Source of the DNA: an uncultured Cellvibrio sp.
GTDB taxonomy: Bacteria; Pseudomonadota; Gammaproteobacteria; Pseudomonadales; Cellvibrionaceae
Length of the DNA: 64,000 bases
Direction of reading: 5' to 3'
NCBI GenBank assembly: GCA_937958105.1
Contig: CALFXJ010000004.1
Coordinates: forward strand, 186,001 to 250,000
The position numbers and the translations under genes are program-made. Below are positions 24,256 to 32,439 of this stretch, piece by piece (positions within the stretch are counted from its first letter, which is position 1; each line of letters opens with the position of its first letter). Under the pieces are notes generated by a model. That model ran no database searches. It was given only the letters and a program-made list of their open reading frames with translations, and was not told where the DNA came from.

Positions 24256-25427
24256 ACCCGCTCTCCCAACACCAGACTGCAGTTGCTGCCACCGAAGCCA
24301 AAGGAATTGCTCAGGACTTTCCGCACCGGCTGCTGTACTGCCGCGCGCGGCAGGGCGATATGCATATCCGGGTCCGGCTGTTGCAGGTGGAGGCTGGCCG
24401 GTACCAGATTATGGGTAATGCTTAACAGGCCAAATGCTGCTTCTACAATGCCGGCCGCGCCGAGGGTATGGCCGGTCCAGCCTTTGGTGGAGCTGGCCCA
24501 GGTGCGCTCTCCGAACAGCTGCGCCACCGCCTTGGATTCAGCCGCGTCGTTGGCCATGGTGCCGGTGCCGTGCAGGTTGATGTAATCAATACTGTCGCTG
24601 GCCAGTCCCGCCTTGGCCAGCGCCGTCTGCATGGCCTGCAGTGCGCCTTCACCTTCGGGGTGCGGTGACGACATGTGGTAGGCGTCGCCGCTTTCGCCGT
24701 AACCCAGGAGCATCAGGCGGGCATCTTCCGTTTTTTCCAGTAAAGCAAAACCACCGGCTTCGCCGATGGAGATGCCGCTGCGCTCCCGGTCGAAGGGCTT
24801 GCACTTGTCCGGCGATACCAGTTGCAGCGAGTGAAATCCGTACAGAGTCGTCAGGCACAGGGAGTCGACTCCGCCGACGATGGCGGCGTCGCACAGGCCA
24901 GTGGCCATTGCCCGATACGCGGAGGCGAAGACTTTGGCACTGGAAGAACAGGCGGTAGAGATGGCGATACAGGGTCCCCGGGCGCCAAGGGCCTGCTGCA
25001 CGAAGTCTGCTACGGAAAAGACGTTGTGGGTGGACCGGTAGTGATACCAGTCCGGCAGCTGGTTGCGGGCAGCAAGGTAGGCGAGCTCGGTCTGGTGGAT
25101 ACCGGAGGTGCTGGTGCCGATGAACACCCCCACTCGGTCAGCGCCGTAGGATTCGATGGCGCGCACAGCGTTGTCGAGGAAGCCATCCTGTTGCAGGGCA
25201 AGCCAGGCCAGACGATTGTTGCGGCAGTTATAGGCCGCCAGTGACGCAGGCAGTGCCTGCTGATCCACCCCGGCCACTTCGCCGATCCAGGTGGAGAGGT
25301 CGCTGATGTCAAAAAAATCGCAGGGTTTCAGCCCGGTTTCGCCGCGCTCGATCTTGTCCCAGTTAGCGGCGCGCCCCGCCCCCAGGCAGGTGGTAAGCGT
25401 GTAGTCAGTGATCGCCAGTGGTGTCAT
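24252..25427 (-). CDS. Beta-ketoacyl-ACP synthase (ApeO-like)
   Basis: A 391-residue condensing enzyme. The active-site cysteine is in STACSSSAK; the two catalytic histidines are in NLHGTGTMAND and TGHTLGAAG, so the Cys-His-His triad is complete. It should elongate the ACP-bound aryl polyene by decarboxylative condensation with malonyl-ACP, probably as a heterodimer with the adjacent chain-length factor. The start is uncertain between ATG 25427 (MTPLAITDYTL) and ATG 25442; both lie inside the upstream acyltransferase gene, and neither has a strong ribosome-binding site. Confidence 0.85.
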   Translation of the reverse strand: MTPLAITDYTLTTCLGAGRAANWDKIERGETGLKPCDFFDISDLSTWIGEVAGVDQQALPASLAAYNCRNNRLAWLALQQDGFLDNAVRAIESYGADRVGVFIGTSTSGIHQTELAYLAARNQLPDWYHYRSTHNVFSVADFVQQALGARGPCIAISTACSSSAKVFASAYRAMATGLCDAAIVGGVDSLCLTTLYGFHSLQLVSPDKCKPFDRERSGISIGEAGGFALLEKTEDARLMLLGYGESGDAYHMSSPHPEGEGALQAMQTALAKAGLASDSIDYINLHGTGTMANDAAESKAVAQLFGERTWASSTKGWTGHTLGAAGIVEAAFGLLSITHNLVPASLHLQQPDPDMHIALPRAAVQQPVRKVLSNSFGFGGSNCSLVLGERV

Positions 25428-26313
25428 GCTGCCAGAAATCATAAAAATTAAACCAGTTCAACGGATACTGCCGCGCATGGTATTCCAGGCGCTGGCAGTA
25501 GGTATTCATTCCTTGGGCGATAGCGGCGGCGCGATCCCGGCGGCTGGTGCCCAGGCGTTCAGCGATCAGCTCGAAGTGCAGCGCGTAGTGATTGCCGCCG
25601 TGATATACGCCGAAACAGGCAATCACCGGCGCCTGCAACACGCTGGCCAGCTGCCAGCAGCCTACCGGAAACGGAGCGGGTTCGCCGAAGAAATTCTGCA
25701 GTGTGGTGCTTTCGCCGGTGCCGCTGCGGTCCGCCATGATGCCGACCATCTCCCCCCGGGAAATGCATTCGCTCAGGAGCAGCGCCAGTGCGGGGCCCGG
25801 TGTGCGGGCGTCGATGACCCCCCGGGCCAGCTCCGGATCAAGTCGCTGGATCAGGTTCAACGCGTTGGGGTTGTGTTGGATGTCCAACAGAATACGCACA
25901 GGTATCGCCTGTTCCCGCACGCCCATCACCCGCATCGCATCGAAGCTGCCGAAGTGGGAGGCCAGTAAAACACAGCCCTGGCCCCGGTACTGGCTGAACA
26001 GCTCTCCGCCGTGGATCTCCAGATTGAAACTTTTTTCCCGCCCCGCCAGAAACAGGATGCGATCCATGGATACCACGGCAAAGGTGAGCAGGTGGCGGTA
26101 GATTTCCCACCAGTGCGGCGGTCGCTGCAGGGCCCGCGCGAGAAATGCCCGGGACGCACGCCGGGCGCGCCCAATAAACAGGAAGTAATAAAACACGATG
26201 GGGCACAGCATCACGAAGATGGCGCGCCGCCCGAGCTTGAGCGCGATCCAGGTGAGCAAGCCCAGCAGGAACGGGTTGCCCTTTTCGCGCTGTTGCCGCC
26301 AGTCATCACTCAT
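25405..26313 (-). CDS. LpxL-like (lysophospholipid/lipid A) acyltransferase
   Basis: A 302-residue protein with an N-terminal hydrophobic region (FVMLCPIVFYYFLFIG) and the acyltransferase HxxxxD motif in ASHFGSFDAMR. Later segments (MADRSGTG, NFFGEPAPFPVG, ACFGVYHGGNHY) follow the lipid A acyltransferase family. In aryl polyene clusters such an enzyme is proposed to transfer the polyene or a fatty acid onto the membrane lipid anchor. ATG 26313 overlaps the 3' end of the upstream dehydratase by 8 bp. The longer frame to 26376 would overlap further and is not needed. Confidence 0.82.
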   Translation of the reverse strand: MSDDWRQQREKGNPFLLGLLTWIALKLGRRAIFVMLCPIVFYYFLFIGRARRASRAFLARALQRPPHWWEIYRHLLTFAVVSMDRILFLAGREKSFNLEIHGGELFSQYRGQGCVLLASHFGSFDAMRVMGVREQAIPVRILLDIQHNPNALNLIQRLDPELARGVIDARTPGPALALLLSECISRGEMVGIMADRSGTGESTTLQNFFGEPAPFPVGCWQLASVLQAPVIACFGVYHGGNHYALHFELIAERLGTSRRDRAAAIAQGMNTYCQRLEYHARQYPLNWFNFYDFWQHDTTGDH

Positions 26314-26647
26314 GGGCCAGGTCCGGGCGATGGTAAAGACACTGGGCTTTGGCGATGGGGGTGTCGCCGCAGGCAATGGCGACTGTCAGGCTGCCGCCCT
26401 CGCCTCCACCGGCGTCGCCCTGCAGGGTCACCTGCAACTGCAGCTGGTCACCGGGGCGCACGACGTTGAGGAACTTGCATTGTTTGATCAGCTGCACCAC
26501 GAGCTGTTGCTGCTGGAGCTGCTCGATCATCCAGCGCAGCAGCAGAGCGCCCGGTACCAGCGGATCGCCCGGGAAATGCCCGGGATACGCGGCGTGTTCC
26601 TGCGGGACGGAGAATGACAGTGTGAACGGATTCCCGGTATCAGTCAT
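26306..26647 (-). CDS. FabZ/ApeI-like hot-dog dehydratase
   Basis: A 113-residue hot-dog protein with the FabA/FabZ core EHAAYPGHFPGDPLVPGALL, in which the histidine of GHFPG is the usual catalytic base region. It should dehydrate 3-hydroxyacyl-ACP intermediates. The gene overlaps its upstream ligase (8 bp) and downstream acyltransferase (8 bp). A similar GHFPGFPILPGV protein is encoded in the right arm at 32065, so the cluster has two ApeI-type and two ApeP-type proteins. Confidence 0.8.
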   Translation of the reverse strand: MTDTGNPFTLSFSVPQEHAAYPGHFPGDPLVPGALLLRWMIEQLQQQQLVVQLIKQCKFLNVVRPGDQLQLQVTLQGDAGGGEGGSLTVAIACGDTPIAKAQCLYHRPDLAHE

Positions 26648-28019
26648 GGATCTGGTTCCACAAGGTTTGCAGAGCGGCATAGGTCAGCTTGCCAGTTTCA
26701 TTGCGGGGCAGTTGCGCCACCTTGCGCAGCGGGCGCGGCAGGAACGCTGCGTCCATCTGCAGGGCCAGTTGCTGCAGGATGTGTTTCTCGGGCAGATCGC
26801 TGACCACCAGCGCTGCTGGTCGCTGGTTGGCGGCATCGCGCTCGGGCAGGAAGAAGACGCCGTCACGCACCCCCTCGATAGCCAATAGTTTCAGGCTCAG
26901 GTCCGCCAGAGAAGCGCGCTTTCCGGCGACATTGATCATGTCGGCGTTGCGCCCCAGCAGTGAAAAACTCTGCGGATCGTGCAGGTGCAACTGATCCTGC
27001 AACAAGGCTGCATCGGCCAGATGCGGTGCCCGGGCAATCACGCCTTGCTCCGACTCCGCCAGGGTAAACCCTTCCAGTAACTGCCAGGCGTCGGTCTGGG
27101 TAGAGGCCCGCGTCGCCATACTGCCTGCTTCGGTACAGCCATAGATCTCGCGCAGCCGGGTAGCGAAGCATTGCTCGGTGGCTACAGCGAGGGCGCGATC
27201 CAGCGGAGCGGTGGCTGACACCACCCCGGCTACCGGCGTCATGGTTAACCCGGAGCTGACCAGCGCCCGCAGATGCACCGGCGTACTTACCAGCAGTATG
27301 GGTGCGGGCGTTGCCTGGAGCACCTGTTGGATATCGGCGGGATAAAACGGCTTGTCGCCCTGCAGGCTGCACTCACCCTGCAGGGCCATCATCACCGTCA
27401 TCTCCAGTCCATACATATGCTGGGAGGGCACCGTAGCCACCAGTGTAGGGTTGGTCAGGTGCCGGGTAAAACGCGCCGCCAGCAGCCGCGCCGTACCAGC
27501 CAGGGTGCCCCAGTGTTTCCGGTTGGCGGAGGGCTTGCCGGTGCTGCCGGAAGTGAATGCAATGGCGGCCAGTTGTCCGGCCGGAATTGCCGGGACTAAG
27601 GGTTCCTGCGCGGCACGGGTACCGGCCGCGTCAGCCTCACTGAACAGCGTACGGATATTGATACAGGGTATATCGCCCTCGATCTCACTGTCGCTGAGGC
27701 AATAACTGCCCGGATAATCCGCCGCGATCTGCGCCAGCGTGGCCCGCTGGCGTCCCGGTGGCAACAGATTGGCGCTGTTCTTCAGCAACAAGGCGCAGAA
27801 AGCGAGCAGAAAATAGTAGCGATCTTCGCACACATTAAAGGCATAAGCGGCATCAGGCAGTATCTCGGCCACGCGGGCCAGGTCGCGCAGGAAGTCCGCT
27901 TGAGTGATGGTGCGTTGATTGTTTACCAGCAGGACAGCCTGCGGGCGATAGGGATACAGCAGCGGCAACAGAGTGTTGTCTGACAGGGCAACGAGATCAG
28001 TAGGCGTAGGTGATGACAT
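26640..28019 (-). CDS. apeH: AMP-forming acyl/aryl-CoA or ACP ligase (ApeH-like)
   Basis: A 459-residue member of the adenylating (ANL) superfamily. The phosphate-binding loop AFTSGSTGKP, the A5 motif YGCTEAG, the GRNADMINVAGKR hinge region and the C-terminal lysine motif RNETGKL are all intact, so it should be active. In aryl polyene pathways this enzyme activates the aromatic starter acid and loads it on an ACP. Here the starter is expected to be a hydroxybenzoate from the divergent chorismatase. Overlaps on the 3' side show tight coupling to the dehydratase gene. Confidence 0.85.
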   Translation of the reverse strand: MSSPTPTDLVALSDNTLLPLLYPYRPQAVLLVNNQRTITQADFLRDLARVAEILPDAAYAFNVCEDRYYFLLAFCALLLKNSANLLPPGRQRATLAQIAADYPGSYCLSDSEIEGDIPCINIRTLFSEADAAGTRAAQEPLVPAIPAGQLAAIAFTSGSTGKPSANRKHWGTLAGTARLLAARFTRHLTNPTLVATVPSQHMYGLEMTVMMALQGECSLQGDKPFYPADIQQVLQATPAPILLVSTPVHLRALVSSGLTMTPVAGVVSATAPLDRALAVATEQCFATRLREIYGCTEAGSMATRASTQTDAWQLLEGFTLAESEQGVIARAPHLADAALLQDQLHLHDPQSFSLLGRNADMINVAGKRASLADLSLKLLAIEGVRDGVFFLPERDAANQRPAALVVSDLPEKHILQQLALQMDAAFLPRPLRKVAQLPRNETGKLTYAALQTLWNQIHD

Positions 28020-28027
28020 GATGAAGA

Positions 28028-28621
28028 TCAGTGACGAATATTGGCTTGGGCAACAATCCGCAGGTATTCCACAAACCCCGGGTGGTTGTGTTCGGGAAAC
28101 AGGTAGCGGCGCAGGATAAATTCCCCGACAAAGAGCACCGCCACCAGCCCGTAATTAATGACGTTGGTAAACCAGGACCAGAGCTCCGGCTGTTCAAGCC
28201 AGGGCAGTGTCAGCGACCAGAGCATCATCGCCAGAAACACACCACACCAGAACTGGGTAATCAGCCGGGTGTAGCGCCGCATTTCTGCTGAGAGCGGGCC
28301 GCGGGAGGCTTCGCCAATGGCCGTCACCAGAGGTTCCTGGCCGGGAATCAGGGTGCGGCCAAAGACAAACAGCAACAGTAGTGGCAGGAGAATTGGGGGC
28401 AGGTAGAGCACATAAAGGGTGATGTCCAACAGCCCGAATCCCAGGGCGACAAGACTGACGCCGCCCAGGGCCAGCCATGCCGGTTTGCTGCCGCGCCGCA
28501 GGCCCTTGAACAGGAGACCACAGGCAAAGCAGATAATGGCCACCACTTGCAGTTGCGGTACATCTGTCGTCACGGAAAGATGTACCAGCAGGGGATAGAG
28601 AATTATCAGCGCGAGTGGCAT
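28028..28621 (-). CDS. apeG: ApeG-like polytopic membrane protein (COG4648 type)
   Basis: A 197-residue inner-membrane protein with about six hydrophobic segments. It has the conserved soluble loop FGRTLIPGQEPLVTAIGEAS and the C-terminal FVGEFILRRYLFPEHNHPGF motif typical of the COG4648 family found between the ACP and ligase genes of aryl polyene clusters. Its role is not known; positioning suggests a scaffold or membrane-docking function for the cytoplasmic enzymes. It is followed by the ligase gene after 8 bp. Confidence 0.78.
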   Translation of the reverse strand: MPLALIILYPLLVHLSVTTDVPQLQVVAIICFACGLLFKGLRRGSKPAWLALGGVSLVALGFGLLDITLYVLYLPPILLPLLLLFVFGRTLIPGQEPLVTAIGEASRGPLSAEMRRYTRLITQFWCGVFLAMMLWSLTLPWLEQPELWSWFTNVINYGLVAVLFVGEFILRRYLFPEHNHPGFVEYLRIVAQANIRH

Positions 28622-28635
28622 ATCCCGGCAGGTGG

Positions 28636-28914
28636 TCAGCCGCGCTGGCTGTTGATGTAGTCGCTCAGGGAGCGGAGGCTGAAAAAGATGGCCTTGTTGT
28701 TCTCGTCATCAGCCTTCAACTGCACCTTGTAATGCTTGGCCACGGCAAGTGAGATCTCCAGCGCGTCGATGGAGTCCAGGCCCAGGCTGTCAGCATGGGA
28801 AGGGTCAAACAGGGGCGCCTCTGGATTGATGTCCTCAGCGGCAATGTCTTCCAGATCCAGTGCATTTACCAGCAGCTTGGCCAGTTCGAGTTCCTGTGCA
28901 GTTTGTGTACTCAT
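28636..28914 (-). CDS. Acyl carrier protein (left arm)
   Basis: A 92-residue acidic protein with the phosphopantetheine site GLDSIDALE; Ser48 is the predicted attachment residue. The N-terminal helix (ELELAKLLVNALDLEDI) and overall length match dedicated ACPs of aryl polyene clusters, which hold the growing chain. ATG 28914 is preferred over the upstream in-frame start at 28929 that would overlap the methyltransferase. It is one of two ACPs in the cluster; the other is at 31780. They probably have distinct roles, e.g. starter versus extension or elongation versus transfer. Confidence 0.9.
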   Translation of the reverse strand: MSTQTAQELELAKLLVNALDLEDIAAEDINPEAPLFDPSHADSLGLDSIDALEISLAVAKHYKVQLKADDENNKAIFFSLRSLSDYINSQRG

Positions 28915-28925
28915 TCTCTCACCTG

Positions 28926-29681
28926 TCAATTGGGCTTGGTGCCGCTGTATTCACTGAAGATGCCCAGCACCACATCGCGTTTGACGTTCTCCAGGCCGGT
29001 CTTTTTCAAGGCGTCCACGATGGTTTCCGGCGGGACACACTGTTCAATGGTATCCCAGTAATAGCGCATCAGTACCTTGGTGTCAGCGCTGCGGCGGAAG
29101 ATACGGGCCAGGTTGGGGATGATGCCCTTGAGGTACAGCTTGAGGAAGAAGGTGCTGATCTTGCCCCGGGGGCGAGTGATCTCCAGCAGCAGGATCTTGC
29201 CGCCGGGCTTGAGCACACGCTGATACTCGGCAAAGGCTGCACCCAGGTCCGCTACGTGGCGTAAGGCATAACCCATGGTGACGTAATCAAAGGTGTTGTC
29301 GGCAAACGGCAGGGCTTCGCCCAGACCTTGTGAGGCGCGCTGTACGCCCAGTTTCACTGCCTGGGTCAGCATGCCCTTGCTGGGGTCGAGGGCCACGACC
29401 AGGCCATCCTCGCCCACGATCTGCTGGGCCAGCCAGGACACCACGCCGGTACCGGCGCCCACGTCGAGCACTTTATCGCCACTGGTGAGGCCAGCGCGCT
29501 GCAGGGCCTGACGGCGATACCAGCGGCCGGAACCGAAGCTCATTACGTCGGTGACCCAGTCATAATGTTCAGCAGAAGAGTCGAACATATTGTCCACGCG
29601 TTTGCGGCGCTCTTCTTCTTTACTGTAGTAATCCTGCAGCACCGGATGCGGTGCAATACGGTTTTGGTCGCCGCTCGACAT
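28926..29681 (-). CDS. UbiE-like class I SAM-dependent methyltransferase
   Basis: A 251-residue protein with the SAM-binding motif KVLDVGAGTGVVSW and the UbiE-like segments FDSSAEHYDWVTDVMSFG, TMGYALRHVADLGAAFAEYQ and LKPGGKILLLEITRP. It is the first gene of the left arm and ends 11 bp before the ACP start, so it is likely part of the pathway and not the housekeeping ubiquinone enzyme. It may O- or C-methylate the aryl head group, as seen for aryl polyenes with methyl or methoxy decorations. Confusion with ubiE itself cannot be fully excluded without a genome-wide check. Confidence 0.8.
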   Translation of the reverse strand: MSSGDQNRIAPHPVLQDYYSKEEERRKRVDNMFDSSAEHYDWVTDVMSFGSGRWYRRQALQRAGLTSGDKVLDVGAGTGVVSWLAQQIVGEDGLVVALDPSKGMLTQAVKLGVQRASQGLGEALPFADNTFDYVTMGYALRHVADLGAAFAEYQRVLKPGGKILLLEITRPRGKISTFFLKLYLKGIIPNLARIFRRSADTKVLMRYYWDTIEQCVPPETIVDALKKTGLENVKRDVVLGIFSEYSGTKPN

Positions 29682-29858
29682 GGCTGTTGTACCCCTGAGA
29701 TTGAAACCCGCGTACTTTACGGGAGCACCGTCACCTAGGCAAGGCGGGAGAAGGGGGTGGGTGGCACATTATTCCCCCGGTTCACATGGCTTCCGCCCCG
29801 GTTTCTGCCTATAATCCGCGCACATTTTTGAGCCATTCGGACAATTGCGAGGTTTGCA
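29682..29858. promoter_or_regulatory. Divergent promoter region of the pigment cluster
   Basis: The 177-bp gap separates the methyltransferase (minus) from the chorismatase (plus) and must carry promoters for both arms. On the plus strand TATAAT at 29810-29815 is a good -10 element, though no convincing -35 lies 17 bp upstream, which suggests activator dependence. No operator palindrome was found by eye. Confidence 0.5.
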
Positions 29859-30842
29859 GTGCAAGTGAGCGGGTTCTTTTGCAGCTATCAGTCGGGCGAG
29901 GCGCCGGTTAATGCCAGCCCCGGTAGTCTGGTCAGGGTGATCTTTGATGGACACTGCCAGGCTCCTGCCGAGGCGGGAACTATCAGTACCGGCCTGCGCT
30001 TGCTGGAGCCTGCCGACACCTGCGAAACCCTCGCCCTCGCCGAACCCTGCCAGTCAGGTTTCAGCGATGGTCTTTCCTGGATGCGCAACGACGAACTGCT
30101 GCTGTTGGCGGTGTGGATGGATGAGGCCAGCGGCGAAGGGCTGGAGCGCCTGACCGAGCGGGCCTACAGTCGCCTGCTGACCGCGATGCAGGATCAGGGT
30201 TACCCCCACATGGTCCGGGTGTGGAATTATCTGGCGGATATCAATGCCGTCGAGCAGCAGGAAGAGCGTTATCGCCAGTTCTGCGTCGGTCGCTTTGAGG
30301 CCTTTGCCCGCCAGGGGGTCAAAGATCACGACTTCCCTTCAGCCTGCGCCCTGGGTCACAGCGGCGGCGACCTGGTGGTTTACCTGCTGGCCAGCAGGCA
30401 GCCGCCCCTGCATTTTGAAAATCCCCGTCAGGTCAGCGCCTATCATTACCCGCAGGAGTATGGTCCGCGCAGCCCATCGTTTGCCCGCGCCAGTCTGCTG
30501 ACCTTGAGTGATGGCAGCAGCAAACTGTTTGTATCCGGTACGGCCAGCGTTGTTGGTCACCAGACGCGTCACGTGGGGGATGTGCAGGGGCAACTGGCGG
30601 TCACGCTGGAGAACATTGATCTGCTGCTGGCCCATGTACTGGGCACCCAGTCCCGCAGCGGTGAAGAGCGGCTGGAGGTGGAGGTGCTGAAGGTTTACCT
30701 GCGCAATGCTGCCGATCTCGCGCTGGTAAAGGCCGGGGTGGCAGAGCACTACGGAGATGTGCCCCTGGTGTTTGTAGCGGCGGATGTCTGTCGCAGTGAT
30801 CTGTTGCTGGAGATCGATGGGCTGTGGCGACTGACGCGCTGA
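29859..30842 (+). CDS. Chorismatase of the FkbO/Hyg5/XanB2 family
   Basis: A 327-residue protein, matching the 330-345 of chorismatases. The family region LFVSGTASVVGHQTRHVGDV and the C-terminal EVLKVYLRNAADL stretch identify the FkbO/Hyg5/XanB2 group, whose two halves adopt YjgF/TdcF-like folds. Members convert chorismate to 3-hydroxybenzoate and/or 4-hydroxybenzoate plus pyruvate, or to a dihydrodiol; which product applies here cannot be read from sequence by eye. In Xanthomonas, XanB2 feeds the starter of the aryl polyene xanthomonadin. Start is GTG 29859 with GAGG upstream. As first gene of the right arm it probably supplies the aryl head group. Confidence 0.88.
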   Translation: MQVSGFFCSYQSGEAPVNASPGSLVRVIFDGHCQAPAEAGTISTGLRLLEPADTCETLALAEPCQSGFSDGLSWMRNDELLLLAVWMDEASGEGLERLTERAYSRLLTAMQDQGYPHMVRVWNYLADINAVEQQEERYRQFCVGRFEAFARQGVKDHDFPSACALGHSGGDLVVYLLASRQPPLHFENPRQVSAYHYPQEYGPRSPSFARASLLTLSDGSSKLFVSGTASVVGHQTRHVGDVQGQLAVTLENIDLLLAHVLGTQSRSGEERLEVEVLKVYLRNAADLALVKAGVAEHYGDVPLVFVAADVCRSDLLLEIDGLWRLTR

Positions 30843-31612
30843 TCAAACCCTTTACCGCCTGGCAGCGCCTGCGCCGCTCTCGAGTCTGGCGCCTGCCCGC
30901 GACGGCGCTGGGCTTTGGCGCTTTCGGTGCAGGAGCGCTGTGCCTGTCTCTGATCGTGTTTCCGGTGCTCTACGTGATTCCCATGGCGCAGAAGCCGCGC
31001 CGCACCCGCCGGTTTATTGCCAGTACCTTTCGTTTTTATCTGCGGCTGCTGTGCTGGCTGGGGCTGATCAGCTATGAGTTGCATCACATCGAACGCCTGC
31101 GCACGCCCGGACAGCTGATTATTGCCAACCATCCGTCGCTGCTGGACGTGGTCTTCATCATTGCGTTTACCAGCAATGCCAGCTGTGTGGTCAAGGGCAG
31201 CCTATGGCGCAACCCCTTCACGGCGATCATCGTGCGCGCGGCCAATTACATCAGCAATTCGCACGAAGACCTGTTTACCGCCTGCGTGGACACCCTCTCC
31301 CGGGGCGAATCATTGATTATCTTTCCAGAGGGCACCCGCTCGCGTCCCGGTGAACCGCTGCATTTCCACCGCGGTCCTTCGAACCTGGCCTTGAGTACAA
31401 AGACGCCCATAACCCCGGTGATCATCCGCTGTGAGCCGGCGGTGCTGTTGAAACATCAGAAGTGGTACCACATCCCGGCCAGTCCGCCCCACTATACTTT
31501 GCTGGTCGAGCCTCCCCTGCCCACGGCGCACTATCTCGAAGATTGCCTGCAGAGCACGGCGGCGCGACGGCTGACACGTGACCTGGTGGCTTACTTCACC
31601 GAGCGCCGTTAG
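30824..31612 (+). CDS. 1-acylglycerol-3-phosphate acyltransferase-like (PlsC family)
   Basis: A 262-residue protein with an N-terminal membrane helix (FGAFGAGALCLSLIVFPVLY) and PlsC motifs NHPSLLD (HxxxxD) and IFPEGTRSRPG. It belongs to the membrane-bound lysophospholipid acyltransferases. Together with the LpxL-like enzyme of the left arm it probably attaches the aryl polyene to its lipid anchor. GTG 30824 lies inside the end of the chorismatase gene (19-bp overlap), implying translational coupling and supporting a shared pathway. Confidence 0.85.
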   Translation: MATDALIKPFTAWQRLRRSRVWRLPATALGFGAFGAGALCLSLIVFPVLYVIPMAQKPRRTRRFIASTFRFYLRLLCWLGLISYELHHIERLRTPGQLIIANHPSLLDVVFIIAFTSNASCVVKGSLWRNPFTAIIVRAANYISNSHEDLFTACVDTLSRGESLIIFPEGTRSRPGEPLHFHRGPSNLALSTKTPITPVIIRCEPAVLLKHQKWYHIPASPPHYTLLVEPPLPTAHYLEDCLQSTAARRLTRDLVAYFTERR

Positions 31613-31779
31613 CGGCCAGGACCGCGGTTTGTAGGCAAAGTTCAGATCCCTCTGGTAAACTGCCAGCATCCTGCCGTTTGCGATCACCACCCCGCCCTCA
31701 GGGGGCGCAACGTAGCTCCTGCTGACTTTAATCAACCGTTACAAAAGGCCAGTTGTGCTTTTTGATGGAATGTTCAGAT

Positions 31780-32061
31780 ATGTATTCAAAAGAAAAGATT
31801 TACGGTTTCCTTCAGGAAACCCTGGTCTCGCTGTTTGAGATCGATCCTGCAGCTGTTACCCCCGATGCAAATCTCTACGAAGATCTGGACATCGACAGTA
31901 TTGATGCCGTTGACCTGACCGTAAAACTCAAGGAATTCACCGGTCGGCGCATTCAGCCTTCTGACTTTAAACAGGTCCGCACCGTGCAGGACGTGGTGGA
32001 TGCAGTTTATGAACTGCTCAACAGACCTGAGGAGCCTGACACTGAGGCTGAGCAGGGCTGA
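31780..32061 (+). CDS. Acyl carrier protein (right arm)
   Basis: A 93-residue acidic protein with the phosphopantetheine motif DIDSIDAVDL; Ser40 is the predicted attachment site. The family-typical N-terminus YSKEKIYGFLQETLVSLFEID begins at ATG 31780; an in-frame ATG at 31765 is possible and neither has a strong ribosome-binding site. A gap of 167 bp separates it from the acyltransferase, so a second promoter may start here. It is followed after 3 bp by the dehydratase gene. Confidence 0.9.
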   Translation: MYSKEKIYGFLQETLVSLFEIDPAAVTPDANLYEDLDIDSIDAVDLTVKLKEFTGRRIQPSDFKQVRTVQDVVDAVYELLNRPEEPDTEAEQG

Positions 32062-32064
32062 TCA

Positions 32065-32439
32065 ATGGCGGTACCTGCTGAACGTCCTTCCTCCGGCCCT
32101 GATCACCCGCCTTATGTCGTCGGTGCCCGTGTCGCAGGCCCGCGCGCCGATCTGCAGCTGCATGTCGACGCCGGTCTGGGCTGTTTTGAGGGCCACTTTC
32201 CCGGTTTTCCCATCCTGCCCGGTGTGATCCAGATCGACTGGGCGGTAGCCTGTGCGCGGGATTATCTGGCCTTGTCGCTGCCGGTCAAAACCCTCGACCG
32301 GCTTAAATTCACCAACCCAATCCAGCCGGGGATGAAGCTCGAACTGACCCTGGAGATGGATGAGTCAGGGAATTTCGTCCTCTTCCGCTATCATTCGGGT
32401 GACACGGTGTTCTCCGTCGGACGCCTGAACTATGCCTGA
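32065..32439 (+). CDS. apeI: ApeI-like hot-dog 3-hydroxyacyl-ACP dehydratase
   Basis: A 124-residue FabZ-like protein with the core CFEGHFPGFPILPGVIQIDWA. The GHFPG histidine is the probable catalytic residue. In characterised aryl polyene systems ApeI forms an active heterodimer with ApeP, and the ApeP candidate of this arm is at 37404. The start follows the ACP stop after 3 bp, and the end overlaps the glycosyltransferase start by 8 bp. Confidence 0.85.
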   Translation: MAVPAERPSSGPDHPPYVVGARVAGPRADLQLHVDAGLGCFEGHFPGFPILPGVIQIDWAVACARDYLALSLPVKTLDRLKFTNPIQPGMKLELTLEMDESGNFVLFRYHSGDTVFSVGRLNYA

